Assembly (NCBI RefSeq): GCF_000428945.1
Contig: NZ_AUAX01000005.1
Span: 419,833-483,832, forward strand
Source: Hamadaea tsunoensis DSM 44101
GTDB lineage: Bacteria > Actinomycetota > Actinomycetes > Mycobacteriales > Micromonosporaceae
Length of the DNA: 64,000 nucleotides
Reading direction: 5' to 3'
In this document: positions 26,822-36,686 of the stretch, piece after piece
Position numbering within the stretch: position 1 is the first letter of the stretch
Layout of the letters: each line of letters starts with the position of its first letter
Notes under the pieces: generated by a model
Seen by the model: only the letters and a program-made list of their open reading frames with translations
Database searches by the model: none
Told to the model about the DNA's origin: nothing
Made by a program: the position numbers and the translations under genes

Positions 26822-28615
26822 GTGGGCCACTATCGCAGCAACGTACGCGACCTGCGCTTCAATCTGTTCGAGCTGCTGGGCGTCGACGCCCGGCTCGGGC
26901 ACGGCCGGTTCGCCGACGTCGACCGGGCGACCGCCGACGACGCCCTGGACGAGGTGAACCGCCTCGCCACCGGGCCGATCGCCGACTCGTTCGCCGAAGT
27001 CGACCGCAATCCGCCCGCGTTCGACCCGAAGACGCACGCCGTCACCATGCCGGAGGCGTTCCGCAAGTCGTACCAGGCGTACATGGACGCGGAATTCTGG
27101 CGGCTGGAACTGCCCGCCGAGGCCGGCGGCACACCCGCGCCCCGGGCGCTCTGGTGGGCCCTGGTGGAGTTGGTGCAGGGCGCCCACGCGCCGGTCTACA
27201 TGTACGGCAGCGGTCCCGGCTTCGGCGGCCTGCTCTTCCGCCTCGGTACGCCCGAACAGCAGCGCCTCGGCGAGTTCATGATCGACAAGGGCTGGGGCGG
27301 CTCGATGGTGCTGACCGAGCCGGACGCGGGCTCGGACGTCGGCGCCGGGCGGACGAAGGCGATCCCGCAGCCGGACGGGACGTGGCACATCGAGGGCGTC
27401 AAGCGCTTCATCACATCGGGCGAGCACGACCTCGCCGAGAACATCGTGCACTTCGTCCTCGCCCGCCCGGAAGGCGCCGGGCCGGGTACGAAGGGCCTGT
27501 CGCTGTTCGTGGTGCCGAAGTACCACTACGACCCGGAGACCGGCGAGCTGCGCGACCGCAACGGCGTCTTCGCGGTCAACATCGAGAAGAAGATGGGCAT
27601 CAAGGTCTCGACCACCTGCGAGCTGCACTTCGGCGAGACGGTCCCGGCCGTCGGCCACCTCCTCGGCGAGGTGCACGACGGCATCGCCCAGATGTTCAAG
27701 GTCATCGAGTCGGCCCGGATGCAGGTCGGCGTCAAGGCGATCGCGACGCTGTCGACCGGCTACCTCAACGCCCTCGAGTACGCGCGGACCCGCGTACAGG
27801 GCCCGGATCTGACGCAGCAGCTGGACAAGTCGGCGCCGCGGGTCACGATCGACCGGCACCCGGACGTCCGGCGGATGCTGATGCTGCAGAAGGCGTACGC
27901 GGAGGGTCTGCGGGCCACCTACCTGTACACGGCCGACTGGCTCGACCGCGACCATCCACAAGCGACGAACGTGAACGACCTGCTGCTGCCGATCGTCAAG
28001 GGCGTCGGCTCGGAGCGCTCCTACGAGATGCTCGGCCTGTCCCTGCAGACCCTGGGCGGCTCGGGATTCCTGCAGGACTACCCGTTCGAGCAGTACCTGC
28101 GGGATACGAAGATCGACACCCTGTACGAGGGCACGACCGCGATCCAGGGCATGGACTTCTTCTTCCGGAAGATCGCCCGGGACCGGCAGGTCGCCGTCAA
28201 CGTCCTGTTCGACGAGATCGAGGCGTTCCTGGACCTGCCCGAGTGCCAGGGGCGGTTCAACGACGAGGCGAAGGCGCTGGCCCGGGCCCTCAAGGACGTA
28301 CGCGCGATGATCGCCACGATGCTCATCTGGCTGACCGCCTCGAAGGAGAAGCCGGCCGACGTCTACAAGGTCGGCCAGAACACGACCCGGCTGCTCATGA
28401 GCGCCGGCGACCTGCTCATCGGGTACCTGCTGCTGCGCCAGGGAGTCCTCGCCCAGGAGAAGATCACCGCCGGGAGCACCGACGAGTTCTACGTCGGCAA
28501 GACGGCCGTGGCCCGCTTCTTCGCGCGTACCGTGCTGCCGGAGATCTCCGCCCGCCGGGACGTGCTGGAGGAGACGGACAACGCCCTGATGGAGATCCCG
28601 GATGGCGCGTTCTAG
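26822..28615 (+). CDS. Acyl-CoA dehydrogenase, long form (FadE5-like)
   Basis: 597 residues, longer than the 380-400 of common members because of a C-terminal extension found in the FadE5-type group. The N-terminus [10 protein letters not shown] is characteristic. The FAD/substrate region has [10 protein letters not shown], and Y-E-G-T-T-A-I-Q carries the likely catalytic Glu. It forms the 2,3 double bond of acyl-CoA and passes electrons to ETF. GTG at 26822 was chosen because of the family start and a GGGA ribosome site. Confidence 0.87.
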   Translation: MGHYRSNVRDLRFNLFELLGVDARLGHGRFADVDRATADDALDEVNRLATGPIADSFAEVDRNPPAFDPKTHAVTMPEAFRKSYQAYMDAEFWRLELPAEAGGTPAPRALWWALVELVQGAHAPVYMYGSGPGFGGLLFRLGTPEQQRLGEFMIDKGWGGSMVLTEPDAGSDVGAGRTKAIPQPDGTWHIEGVKRFITSGEHDLAENIVHFVLARPEGAGPGTKGLSLFVVPKYHYDPETGELRDRNGVFAVNIEKKMGIKVSTTCELHFGETVPAVGHLLGEVHDGIAQMFKVIESARMQVGVKAIATLSTGYLNALEYARTRVQGPDLTQQLDKSAPRVTIDRHPDVRRMLMLQKAYAEGLRATYLYTADWLDRDHPQATNVNDLLLPIVKGVGSERSYEMLGLSLQTLGGSGFLQDYPFEQYLRDTKIDTLYEGTTAIQGMDFFFRKIARDRQVAVNVLFDEIEAFLDLPECQGRFNDEAKALARALKDVRAMIATMLIWLTASKEKPADVYKVGQNTTRLLMSAGDLLIGYLLLRQGVLAQEKITAGSTDEFYVGKTAVARFFARTVLPEISARRDVLEETDNALMEIPDGAF

Positions 28616-29216
28616 AGCCGTCCTCGAGGCCGGCGTCCGCGAGCGCATCGTCGCCTCGGCCGTCGAGCTGTTCGCCGAGCAGGGCTACGACGCCACCTCG
28701 GTGCAGCAGGTCGTGGACCGGGCCGGGGTGACGAAGGGTGCGCTCTACCACTACTTCGCGGCCAAGGAAGACCTGATCATCGAGGTCTACCGGTCGGTCT
28801 TCGCCAACCGGCTGGCCGCCCTCGACCGGATCGTCGCGGCCGGCCGGGACCCCGCGACGACGCTGCGTCTGATCATCGACGACATCGTGGTCGGGACCGT
28901 GGCGATGACCGGGGAGTCGGCGGTGATCTCCCGCGAACTGTCCCACCTGGACCAGCACCGGACGCAGTCCCTGCAACAGGACTGGCGGCGCTACCAGGAA
29001 GGCGTACGCGAGGTGATCCGGCAGGGGCAGGCCGACGGGGTCTTCGCCACGGCCACCTCGGCGGAGGTCGCCTCCTGGGCGATCTTCGGCGTCACGAACT
29101 CGCTGCACACCTGGTTCCGGCCGGACGGTCCCAAGAGCGCCGGGCAGATCGCCCGCGAGCTGGCCGACCTGGTGCTGGCCGGACTCGCCCCTCAGCACAC
29201 CCTCCGGGAGGACTGA
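28602..29216 (+). CDS. TetR-family regulator of the acyl-CoA locus
   Basis: 204 residues. HTH at about 15-60 ([10 protein letters not shown] and [13 protein letters not shown]). Its start lies 14 bases inside the dehydrogenase gene. The C-terminal ligand domain probably senses an acyl-CoA. I infer that it binds the palindrome at 26769 and controls both divergent transcripts. Confidence 0.85.
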   Translation: MARSRAVLEAGVRERIVASAVELFAEQGYDATSVQQVVDRAGVTKGALYHYFAAKEDLIIEVYRSVFANRLAALDRIVAAGRDPATTLRLIIDDIVVGTVAMTGESAVISRELSHLDQHRTQSLQQDWRRYQEGVREVIRQGQADGVFATATSAEVASWAIFGVTNSLHTWFRPDGPKSAGQIARELADLVLAGLAPQHTLRED

Positions 29217-29219
29217 CTG

Positions 29220-29669
29220 ATGAGCTTCGCCTCCGTCGACGAGCTGCGCGCGGCCGCCGGCACCTCGATCGGCCTGACCGACTGGCTGACGATCGAGCAG
29301 GACCGGATCAACCTGTTCGCCGACGCCACCGACGACCACCAGTGGATCCACGTCGACCCGGAGAAGGCCGCCGCGGGCCCGTTCCACTCCACCGTCGCGC
29401 ACGGGTACCTCACGCTGTCACTCCTGCCCGCGCTGGTCGGCGACCGGCTGCGGGTTCCCGGCGTACGCATGGCGGTCAACTACGGGCTCAACAAGGTCCG
29501 GTTCCCCGCACCCGTGCCGGTCGGATCGCGCGTACGCGCCGAGCTGACCATCGTGTCCGTCGAGGACGTCGACGGCGGGCTCCAGATCACCTACCGAGCC
29601 ACGGTCGAGCGCGAGGGCCACGCCAAACCGGTCTGCGTCGCCGAGGCCGTCGCCCGGATCTACCTGTAG
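29220..29669 (+). CDS. MaoC-type enoyl-CoA hydratase
   Basis: 149 residues, a single hot-dog fold. The hydratase-2 motif with catalytic Asp and His is seen as A-D-A-T-D-D-H-Q-W-I-H (about 36-46), followed by G-P-F-H-S-T-V-A-H-G-Y. It adds water to trans-2-enoyl-CoA. It begins 3 bases after the tetR stop in the operon. Confidence 0.88.
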   Translation: MSFASVDELRAAAGTSIGLTDWLTIEQDRINLFADATDDHQWIHVDPEKAAAGPFHSTVAHGYLTLSLLPALVGDRLRVPGVRMAVNYGLNKVRFPAPVPVGSRVRAELTIVSVEDVDGGLQITYRATVEREGHAKPVCVAEAVARIYL

Positions 29670-29678
29670 GGAGTACTG

Positions 29679-30689
29679 ATGAAGGCCTGGCAGGTCGTAC
29701 GCCTCGGCGAGCCCGCCGACGCGATGGAAGCCGCCGAGCTCCCGGTCCCCGAACCGGGTCCGGGGGAGGTGCTCGTCCGCGTCCGCTCGGCCGCGCTCAA
29801 CTTCCCGGACGTGCTGATGTGCCGGGGCCACTACCAGGTCCGCCCGCCGCTCCCGTTCACCCCGGGCGTCGAGCTCTGCGGTGAGGTGGTCGGCGCCGGG
29901 GAGCGCTTGCGCGAGCCGCCAGAAGTGCAGTCAGCCGAGGGCTTTGCCGAAGGCGACCGCATCATCGGTACGCCGAAACTGCCGCACGGCGCCCTCGCCG
30001 AGTACGCGATCGTGACCGCGGCCGACGCGTTCCCCGCCCCGGAGAAGCTGGCCGACGCCGAGGCGAGTGCGCTGCTCATCGCGTACCAGACAGGGTTCGT
30101 GGCTTTGCATCGGCGGGCGCACCTGCAGGCGGGCGAGACGCTGCTGGTGCACGCGGCGGCCGGGGGAGTGGGCAGCGCGGCGGTGCAGCTCGGCAAGGCG
30201 GCCGGGGCCCGGGTGATCGCCGTGGTCGGCGGCGCGCGCAAGGCGCAGGTGGCCGCGGAGCTGGGCGCGGACGTGGTGATCGACCGGCGCGAGCAGGATT
30301 TCGTCGCGGCCGTGAAGGAGGCGACCGGCGGGCGCGGGGCGGATGTGGTCTTCGACCCCGTCGGCGGCGACGCGTACGCGGGCTCGGCCAAATGTGTGGC
30401 GTTCGAGGGCCGGATCCTCGTGGTGGGGTTCGCGGGCGGCACGGTGCCGGCCCCGCCGCTCAACCACGCGCTGGTGAAGAACTACTCCATTGTCGGCGTC
30501 CACTGGGGACTGTACCGGCAGCTGGACCCGGCGGTCGTCGCCGACGCCCACGTACGCCTGGCCGAGCTGGCCGCCGCAGGCGTGATCGCGCCGCTGATCG
30601 GCGGCCGGATCGGCCTGGACGACGCGGTGTCCGGCCTGACGGAGCTCGCGGCAGGGGAGACCGTCGGCCGGGTGGTGGTGCTCCCGTGA
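29679..30689 (+). CDS. NADPH:quinone oxidoreductase (zinc-free MDR family)
   Basis: 336 residues of the quinone-reductase/enoyl-reductase-like MDR family. The nucleotide motif [12 protein letters not shown] lies near 153-164. There are no catalytic zinc ligands in the usual places. It reduces quinones or enones with NADPH; within this operon it could act on an enoyl intermediate, but that is inference. It starts 9 bases after the MaoC gene with GGGAG upstream. Confidence 0.83.
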   Translation: MKAWQVVRLGEPADAMEAAELPVPEPGPGEVLVRVRSAALNFPDVLMCRGHYQVRPPLPFTPGVELCGEVVGAGERLREPPEVQSAEGFAEGDRIIGTPKLPHGALAEYAIVTAADAFPAPEKLADAEASALLIAYQTGFVALHRRAHLQAGETLLVHAAAGGVGSAAVQLGKAAGARVIAVVGGARKAQVAAELGADVVIDRREQDFVAAVKEATGGRGADVVFDPVGGDAYAGSAKCVAFEGRILVVGFAGGTVPAPPLNHALVKNYSIVGVHWGLYRQLDPAVVADAHVRLAELAAAGVIAPLIGGRIGLDDAVSGLTELAAGETVGRVVVLP

Positions 30690-31702
30690 CCGCGCCGCGC
30701 GGGCTGGACCTCGACGGGCTCGGCCGCTTCCTGGGCGAGGTGGTCCCGGTCGCCGGGCCGCTGTCCGCCACGTTCATCCAAGGTGGACGGTCGAATCTGA
30801 CCTACACCGTGACCGACGGCACCTCGACCTGGGTGGTCCGCCGTCCGCCGCTCGGGCACGTGCTGAGCACCGCGCACGACATGACCCGCGAGTTCCGGGT
30901 GATCAGCGCGCTCGGGCCGACCGGCGTACCGGTGCCGCGGGCGTGGGCGCTGTGCGAGGACGAGAGCTTCCTCGGCGCCCCGTTCTACGTGATGTCCTAC
31001 GTGGACGGCATCGTCTACCGGACCGCCGCGGACGCCGCCCCGCTCGGCGCCGACCGGCTGCAGCCGTTGTGCCACCGGCTTTTCGACGTGCTCGCCGAGC
31101 TGCACGGTGTGGATTACGACGCGGTCGGCCTGGGCGACTTCGGCCGCCCCGAGGGCTACCTCGACCGCCAGGTACGCCGCTGGCGCAAGCAGCTCGACGC
31201 GTCGCACTCGCGCGACGTGCCCGGTTTCGTGGAACTCCACGAACACCTGGCCGCCGCGGTGCCGGCGATGTCCGGCGTCGCGATCGTGCACGGCGACTTC
31301 CGGCTGGACAACGCCGTGGTCAGCCCGGCCGACGAGATCCTCGCCGTGCTCGACTGGGAGATGGCCACGCTGGGCGATCCCCTGGCCGACCTGGCGCTGT
31401 CGCTCGCGTACTGGGGGCTGTGGCTGGAGCCCGGCGGCAAGGGACTGTTCGGGCAGGCGCCCCCGGCCGGGCTCTTCCCGTCGGCCGAGGACCTCGCGGA
31501 CCACTACGCCCGGCAGCGCGGTGTGGACCTCGGCAACCTCGGGTGGTACCTGGGGTTCGCGTACTTCAAGATCGCTGTCATTCTCGAAGGAATCCACTAC
31601 CGCTACGTGCACGGCCAGACGGTCGGTACGGGTTTCGAGAACATCGGCGCGATGGTGCCCTACCTGGTCGATCTCGGTCACAAGGCGTTGCGGGAGGCGT
31701 GA
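30686..31702 (+). CDS. APH-fold acyl-CoA-linked kinase (ACAD10/11 kinase-domain type)
   Basis: 338 residues of the phosphotransferase (APH/choline-kinase) fold. Kinase motifs are [14 protein letters not shown], catalytic H-G-D-F-R-L-D-N (202-209) and [11 protein letters not shown]. This is the subgroup fused to acyl-CoA dehydrogenase in mammalian ACAD10/11 and seen as LvaA in Pseudomonas levulinate catabolism, where it phosphorylates 4-hydroxyacyl-CoA. It is followed directly by a dehydrogenase gene, as a split version of that fusion. Confidence 0.85.
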   Translation: MTAPRGLDLDGLGRFLGEVVPVAGPLSATFIQGGRSNLTYTVTDGTSTWVVRRPPLGHVLSTAHDMTREFRVISALGPTGVPVPRAWALCEDESFLGAPFYVMSYVDGIVYRTAADAAPLGADRLQPLCHRLFDVLAELHGVDYDAVGLGDFGRPEGYLDRQVRRWRKQLDASHSRDVPGFVELHEHLAAAVPAMSGVAIVHGDFRLDNAVVSPADEILAVLDWEMATLGDPLADLALSLAYWGLWLEPGGKGLFGQAPPAGLFPSAEDLADHYARQRGVDLGNLGWYLGFAYFKIAVILEGIHYRYVHGQTVGTGFENIGAMVPYLVDLGHKALREA

Positions 31703-32898
31703 TGGACTTCGCGTACGACGACAAGACGGTCGCTCTGCAGGAAGAACTGCTGTCCTTCATGGACAGTCATGTCTACCCGGCGGAGAAAGCGGTCTCGGAC
31801 GACCCCTGGTCGCCCCCGGCGGTCATGGAGGAGCTCAAGGCCGAGGCGAAAAGGCGCGGGCTGTGGAACCTGTTCCTGCCCGGTGACCATTTCGGCGCGG
31901 GCCTGACGAACCTGCAGTACGCGCCGCTCGCGGAGATCACCGGTCGCAGCCCCAACCTCGCGCCCGAGGCCCTCAACTGCGCCGCGCCGGACACCGGCAA
32001 CATGGAGGTCCTGGCCATGTTCGGCACGCCCGAGCAGCAGGAGCGCTGGCTGCGCCCGCTGCTCGACGGCAGCATCCGCTCCGCGTTCTGCATGACCGAG
32101 CCCGAGGTCGCGTCCTCCGACGCCACCAACATCACCACCGAGATCCGGCGCGACGGCGACGAGTACGTCATCAACGGCCGCAAGTGGTGGTCGTCCGGAG
32201 CGATGAGCCCCCGCTGCGAGATCCTCATCGTGATGGGCAAGACGGACCAGGCCGCCGAGCGCCACCGCCAGCAGAGCCAGATCCTCGTGCCCAAGGCCAC
32301 TCCCGGCGTCGAGGTCCGCCGCCACCTGCCGGTCTTCGGGTTCACCGACGGCTGGCACGGCGGTCACGCCGAGATCACCTTCACGGATGTACGCGTACCG
32401 GCGTCGAACCTGATCGCCGGGGAGGGCGAGGGGTTCGCCATCGCGCAGGCGCGCCTCGGTCCCGGGCGGATCCACCACTGCATGCGGCTGATCGGCATGG
32501 CCGAACGGGCGCTCGACCTCATGTGCGCGCGGGCCGTCGACCGGGTCGCGTTCGGCAAGCCGCTGGCGGCCCAGGGCGTCGTCGGGGACTGGATCGCCGA
32601 GGCGCGCGTACGCATCGAGCAGGCCCGGCTGCTCGTGCTCAAGACGGCCTGGCTGATGGACACCGTCGGCAACAAGGGCGCGCACACCGAGATCCAGGCG
32701 ATCAAGATCGCGGTGCCGTCGATGACGGAATGGGTGCTGGACAAGGCGATCCAGGTCCACGGCGGGGGCGGGGTCAGCGAGGACTTCCCGCTGGCTCACA
32801 TGTGGGCGGCCGCGCGTACGCTCCGCCTGGCCGACGGGCCCGACGAGGTGCACAAGGCGTCGCTGGCCAAGCGGGAGCTCCGCAGGTTCACGCGCTGA
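31702..32898 (+). CDS. Acyl-CoA dehydrogenase (ACAD10/11-type)
   Basis: 398 residues. Motifs: [27 protein letters not shown] and C-terminal V-H-G-G-G-G-V. This is the dehydrogenase branch paired with APH kinases. In the lva pathway and ACAD11 the partner removes phosphate from 4-phosphoacyl-CoA, giving an enoyl-CoA that can enter beta-oxidation. ATG at 31702 shares one base with the kinase stop. The 3' end overlaps the convergent FMN reductase by 11 bases. Confidence 0.87.
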   Translation: MDFAYDDKTVALQEELLSFMDSHVYPAEKAVSDDPWSPPAVMEELKAEAKRRGLWNLFLPGDHFGAGLTNLQYAPLAEITGRSPNLAPEALNCAAPDTGNMEVLAMFGTPEQQERWLRPLLDGSIRSAFCMTEPEVASSDATNITTEIRRDGDEYVINGRKWWSSGAMSPRCEILIVMGKTDQAAERHRQQSQILVPKATPGVEVRRHLPVFGFTDGWHGGHAEITFTDVRVPASNLIAGEGEGFAIAQARLGPGRIHHCMRLIGMAERALDLMCARAVDRVAFGKPLAAQGVVGDWIAEARVRIEQARLLVLKTAWLMDTVGNKGAHTEIQAIKIAVPSMTEWVLDKAIQVHGGGGVSEDFPLAHMWAAARTLRLADGPDEVHKASLAKRELRRFTR

Positions 32899-33508
32899 TC
32901 CTGATCCGGGTCGGCGACGCCAGCCGGGTCGTGACGATCGAGGGCCGGTCGCTGAAGAAATCCTTGGCGGCCGGCAGTTCCGGCTCGGTACGCGCCTGTC
33001 CGGGGAAGTTGTAGTGCCCGAGCAGCACGCCGCCGAACCGGGCGCCCATGTACTCGGCGGTGTAGCGCAGCGTGCCGACGAGCGGGTCGGCCTTGGCGGA
33101 GTCGGCGTCGCTGAGCGCGGTGACGCCCCACAGCGTCTTGCCGCCCATCCGCGCCTTGAAGTCCGCCCCCGGTACGCGCAGCCACCCCGTCCAGTGGTCG
33201 AGGTAGTTCTTGACGCTGGTGGACAGCGAGTACCAGTAGAGGGGCGACGCGATCACGATGTCGGTGGCCGCGAGGGTCTCGTCGAGGAGGGTCTTCGGGT
33301 TGCCGACCGGCTCGGGATAGGTGCCGTCACCGGTGTGCCGCACGTCCTCGAAGGCCGGCAGGGGAAGATCGCTCAACCGCAGCCAGCTCTGCTCCACCTC
33401 GGGGCTCAGGTACGCCGCCGCCTGCCTCGCCATCGCCTCGGTGTTGCCGTCGAGCCGGGTGCTGCCGAGCAGGAAAAGGAATCTGCGTACCACGGGTGCC
33501 CCCTTCAT
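32888..33508 (-). CDS. NAD(P)H-dependent FMN reductase / flavodoxin-fold oxidoreductase
   Basis: About 206 residues. The FMN phosphate loop is seen as [10 protein letters not shown] near the start, and [19 protein letters not shown] is the family motif around residue 90. It probably reduces flavin or quinone substrates. It lies 26 bases downstream of a MarR gene on the same strand and is likely controlled by it. A TTG start 10 codons upstream is possible. Confidence 0.82.
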   Translation of the reverse strand: MKGAPVVRRFLFLLGSTRLDGNTEAMARQAAAYLSPEVEQSWLRLSDLPLPAFEDVRHTGDGTYPEPVGNPKTLLDETLAATDIVIASPLYWYSLSTSVKNYLDHWTGWLRVPGADFKARMGGKTLWGVTALSDADSAKADPLVGTLRYTAEYMGARFGGVLLGHYNFPGQARTEPELPAAKDFFSDRPSIVTTRLASPTRIRISA

Positions 33509-33534
33509 TGGATGCAGGTGCAAGCATTTCTCGG

Positions 33535-33975
33535 TCAACGCGGAACCGTCAAGTGCTTCGCCGAGAGTGTGCGCAACGCCGCATCCAACCCCTGGACCTC
33601 CTCCGGACGCAGGGCTCCCAGGAATTCCGCGTCGACCTCCCGGGCCAGCGTGGCGGCCTTCGCCAGCAGGTGCTTTCCGGCCGGCGTCAGCGAGAGCAGT
33701 TGCCGTCGCCGGTCGCCGGCGTCGCGTACGCGCTGGACGGCGTCGAGGTGTTCCAGCTGGTCCGCGTAGAGCACGACCAGGCTCGGCGCGACGCGTACGG
33801 TCCGGGCGAGGTCCTGCTGCGCCGTCGGGCCGAATTCGGCCAGGGCGGTGAGGACCGCGACGTGCTTCACCTTGAGGCCGATCGTCTCCAGCCGCGCGCC
33901 GTACGCCTCGAAGATCATTCCGCCGAGAATGCCGAGCTGGAAGGTGGCCGTCCCGAGAGGGCTTTCCTGAGTCAC
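33535..33975 (-). CDS. MarR-family regulator
   Basis: 146 residues with the winged-helix core (about 35-100: T-A-Q-Q-D-L-A-R-T-V and D-A-G-D-R-R-R-Q-L-L-S-L-T-P-A-G). The D-R-R-R wing motif is intact. Upstream lies a 27-bp palindrome that probably serves as its operator. It likely represses itself and the reductase, and perhaps the divergent membrane gene. Confidence 0.87.
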   Translation of the reverse strand: MTQESPLGTATFQLGILGGMIFEAYGARLETIGLKVKHVAVLTALAEFGPTAQQDLARTVRVAPSLVVLYADQLEHLDAVQRVRDAGDRRRQLLSLTPAGKHLLAKAATLAREVDAEFLGALRPEEVQGLDAALRTLSAKHLTVPR

Positions 33976-33995
33976 GCGTTTGATGCTACCGTCAC

Positions 33996-34040
33996 AGAAT
34001 CATTCAAGTCTTGAACGATTCTCCTACAGAATGATTCAAG
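33996..34040. promoter_or_regulatory. MarR operator with an extra half site
   Basis: A 27-bp palindrome (33996-34022) pairs at 12 of 13 positions, with halves AGAATCATTCAAG and CTTGAACGATTCT. A further half site AGAATGATTCAAG (34028-34040, 12 of 13 identical) lies 32 bases to the right, toward the plus-strand gene. The palindrome begins 20 bases before the marR start. Confidence 0.82.
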
Positions 34041-34078
34041 GCACGACTTCACCTGCGTGACTCAAGCTGGAGGCTGCC

Positions 34079-34453
34079 ATGCGCCGTACCGTCGTCGTTC
34101 TCCTCGCGGTGGGAACCGTCCTGACCATGCTCGCCGCCGTGATCGGTGTGATCCGCCCGTCGTTCATGGTCGCGGGGGTCTCGGAAGCGGCCGTGCGCCC
34201 GTTCGTCTGGGCGTACGCCGTCCGCGCCCTGCCGCTCGGCGCGATCCTGCTGGCCCTGCTGTTCGGCCGCCCGTCCGCGGCGCTGGGGCCGATGCTTCTG
34301 CTCGCCGGCGTCGTGCAGGCCGGCGACGTGCTCATCGGCGCCGCCTACGGGGTTCCCGGAATGATCCTCGGGGGTGGCCTCATGACCGTGCTGTACCTGT
34401 ACGCGGCCTGGGCCGTCCGCCCGGCGCGCCGTCCGGCAGCCGCCGTCGTGTGA
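34079..34453 (+). CDS. Four-helix membrane protein, DUF4267-like
   Basis: 124 residues with four hydrophobic segments (about 5-27, 45-62, 66-85, 92-110) and a W-A-Y-A-V-R-A-L-P-L-G-A motif between the first two. It resembles small DUF4267-type proteins of unknown role. It faces away from marR and shares its operator region, so co-regulation is plausible. Confidence 0.65.
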   Translation: MRRTVVVLLAVGTVLTMLAAVIGVIRPSFMVAGVSEAAVRPFVWAYAVRALPLGAILLALLFGRPSAALGPMLLLAGVVQAGDVLIGAAYGVPGMILGGGLMTVLYLYAAWAVRPARRPAAAVV

Positions 34454-34557
34454 CGGCCGCCCGGCCACCTCTCCGGGCCGCCCGTAGGGGAACGTGCTCG
34501 CGGATATCGCTCCGCAGGCCGAGGGAACGCTCGACGGCGGCTTCTACCGTGGAGATC

Positions 34558-34755
34558 ATGACAACGTCGAGCGTTCCCCGCCGCCTCTACCGTCCGCGCG
34601 ACCGCTGGATCGCGGGCGTCTGCTCCGGACTCGGCCGCCGGTTCGGCCTCTCGCCGAACGTGGTCCGCGTCCTCTTCCTGCTGTCGTGCCTGCTGCCCGG
34701 GCCGCAGTTCCTCGTCTACCTGGCGCTCTGGATCATCATGCCCAGCGAGAGCTGA
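34558..34755 (+). CDS. Small PspC-domain protein
   Basis: 65 residues, all of it a PspC domain: L-Y-R-P-R-D-R-W-I-A-G-V-C-S-G-L-G-R-R-F-G, then a hydrophobic helix ending in A-L-W-I-I-M-P. PspC proteins are membrane stress proteins; short stand-alone ones are common in actinobacteria. ATG at 34558 with GGAG upstream; the longer open frame in front is not credible. It ends 18 bases before the convergent NlpC gene. Confidence 0.85.
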   Translation: MTTSSVPRRLYRPRDRWIAGVCSGLGRRFGLSPNVVRVLFLLSCLLPGPQFLVYLALWIIMPSES

Positions 34756-34773
34756 CCCGGCCGCCGCCCGCGC

Positions 34774-35676
34774 TCATCGCAGGCGGCGGGCGGCGAACAG
34801 GTGCTCCCGGCGTACCTCGGTGATCGGGCCGTCGATCGTGTTCCAGTCGGTCTGCGAGGCGTGCAGCATCGCCGGCCAGCCGTTCTCGACGCCGACGCAG
34901 ATGCCGACGTGGTAGACGAATCCGGTGTCCGGCTTCCGGAAGAACATCAGGTCGCCGGGGGCCAGGTCGGCCAGGTCCACCGGCTCGCCCACGGTGGCCT
35001 GGTCGGTCGCGTCGCGCGGCAGGGTGATCCCGAACCGCCGGTACGCGACCCAGGTCAGTCCCGAGCAGTCCAGGCCCCTGCCGGTCAGCCCGGCGGCGAG
35101 GTACATGAGCCCGAGGAACTTGCGGCCGGTGGCGATCAGCGTCGCCGGCGCGGGAGCCTCACCGGCCGCGTACGCGCCGACGTGCCGGCCGGGCAGCCAG
35201 CCGTCGCCCCCGCCCGGCAGCCCGACCCGTGACCAGGAGCCGTCGGTCTCCAGCAGCGGCAGGATCGTGGCGAAGCTGACGTCGGCGTGCACGATCCCGC
35301 CGTCCGGCCGGTCGAGGATGCTGGTCAGCGGCATCGTCACGACGACCTGCCGGTCCGCGGTCCCGGCCGGGGCCGCCAGCTGGGTGACCGGCAGCCAGCC
35401 CGGATACCCGCGCGGGTCTTTGCGGGACGGCTGCGACGGCACCACCACCTGCGCCCAGCCGTCCTTCACGTCGTCCACGAGCACGGTGTCGCCGAGCAGG
35501 ACCTGGCTGTCGAGCCGGCCCCACAGCTGCTTGCGCTCCTCCGGACCCTGCGCGTACGTCCAGTCCCGCAGGCGTACCGGGGTCTCCAGCGCGGGCCCGT
35601 CGAGCTCGCGTACAGCGTCGGGCGCGGTCCACAGCCCCGCTGCGGCGACCGCCACCTGCATGTTCTCCGCGGCCAC
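34774..35676 (-). CDS. NlpC/P60 (C40) cell-wall peptidase with SH3-like domains
   Basis: About 300 residues. Two bacterial SH3-like regions (about 30-90 and 100-165) precede the NlpC/P60 domain. Catalytic Cys is in L-D-C-S-G-L-T-W, His in V-Y-H-V-G-I-C-V-G, with a third polar residue in H-A-S-Q-T. Such enzymes cut between D-Glu and diaminopimelate or related bonds. No signal peptide is visible from any start, so it may be cytoplasmic and act on recycled muropeptides. GTG at 35676 or ATG at 35661 are the likely starts. Confidence 0.82.
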   Translation of the reverse strand: MAAENMQVAVAAAGLWTAPDAVRELDGPALETPVRLRDWTYAQGPEERKQLWGRLDSQVLLGDTVLVDDVKDGWAQVVVPSQPSRKDPRGYPGWLPVTQLAAPAGTADRQVVVTMPLTSILDRPDGGIVHADVSFATILPLLETDGSWSRVGLPGGGDGWLPGRHVGAYAAGEAPAPATLIATGRKFLGLMYLAAGLTGRGLDCSGLTWVAYRRFGITLPRDATDQATVGEPVDLADLAPGDLMFFRKPDTGFVYHVGICVGVENGWPAMLHASQTDWNTIDGPITEVRREHLFAARRLR

Positions 35677-35689
35677 CGGTCCACCCGCC

Positions 35690-36283
35690 TCACATCGCCC
35701 AGCCATGCCTGCGCAGCCATACAAGCACGGCCGAACCGACGGCGGTAGCGTCCTTGCGCAGGTCATGGCCCTCGCCCGACAGGACGACCAGGTCAACCCC
35801 CCGGCGTTTCCCGGGTACGCCGAACGGATCACGATCGCCGTTGACCACGAGGGTCGGACAGCCCGTGACCAGCTCGTCTTCCCGGGACTTCTCGGGCTTG
35901 CCGGGCGGATGCGACGGAAACGCCAGCGCGACCACCCCCGCCGCCCCGACGGCCTTCGCGGTCCGGCAGGCGACCCGCGCCCCGCTGGACCGCCCGCCCG
36001 TGACGACCGGCAGGTCGCCCTCGTCGAGCGCGGCCAGCACGGCCAGCCACGCCTCGTCGAGGTGCCCCGCGGGAGCCGGCGCCTTCCGGCCGGCCACCCG
36101 GTACGGCTGGGTCACGAGGGCCACGGTGACGTTCGCGGCGAGGGCGGCGGCGCGTACCGCCTGCAGGTCCGCGGCCTGGACGTCGCCACCCGCGCCGTGC
36201 CCGAGCACGAGCAGCGAGGCCGGGGTGCCCGCCGGCCGGGAGATCTCCACGCGGGCCTCGCCGCGCGGGGTGTCGATCTTCAT
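35690..36283 (-). CDS. Alpha/beta hydrolase of the KANL3/Tex30-like family
   Basis: 197 residues. Oxyanion-type L-V-L-G-H-G-A-G-G-D is near 31-40, the nucleophile in G-G-R-S-S-G-A-R-V-A (about 105-114), and an acid/His pair in N-G-D-R-D-P-F-G and S-G-E-G-H-D-L. It is a compact cytosolic hydrolase of unknown substrate. ATG at 36283; the longer frame reads into the divergent gene. The NlpC gene follows 13 bases later on the same strand. Confidence 0.8.
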   Translation of the reverse strand: MKIDTPRGEARVEISRPAGTPASLLVLGHGAGGDVQAADLQAVRAAALAANVTVALVTQPYRVAGRKAPAPAGHLDEAWLAVLAALDEGDLPVVTGGRSSGARVACRTAKAVGAAGVVALAFPSHPPGKPEKSREDELVTGCPTLVVNGDRDPFGVPGKRRGVDLVVLSGEGHDLRKDATAVGSAVLVWLRRHGWAM

Positions 36284-36334
36284 CCCCTCATTCTCCCGGC
36301 GCGGACTGTCGTACCGGCGGTTTACCGTGGGCGT

Positions 36335-36682
36335 GTGGTCACTTTGGCGCAGATCCGCGCGGTGGCGAGCGCGCTGCCGCGGACGAGCGAGCACCTGATC
36401 CGGGACTACGTGAAGTTCCGCATCGGAAGCATCGTCTACCTCTCGGTGAGCCCGGACGAAACGCTCATGGGGTTCGGCTTCCCCCGCGAGGAACGGGCGT
36501 CCCTCGTCGAGTCCCGCCCGGACACGTTCCAGCTCCCGCGCCCGTCGGACATGCGCTACCAGTGGGTCGTCGCCCGGATGGCCGCGCTCGACGAGGACGA
36601 GATGCACGAGCTGGTGGTCGACGCCTGGCGGATGTGCGTACCGAAGAAGGTCGTCGCCGCGTACCTGGCTTCACTAGGCTGA
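36335..36682 (+). CDS. MmcQ/YjbR-family protein
   Basis: 115 residues, entirely the MmcQ/YjbR (CyaY-like fold) domain: L-P-R-T-S-E-H-L-I near the start, K-F-R-I-G-S-I-V-Y-L and V-D-A-W-R-M-C-V-P-K-K. The role is unclear; the fold suggests DNA binding but this is not shown. The GTG start is 51 bases from the divergent hydrolase and the stop is 4 bases before polX. Confidence 0.82.
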   Translation: MVTLAQIRAVASALPRTSEHLIRDYVKFRIGSIVYLSVSPDETLMGFGFPREERASLVESRPDTFQLPRPSDMRYQWVVARMAALDEDEMHELVVDAWRMCVPKKVVAAYLASLG

Positions 36683-36686
36683 CCCC

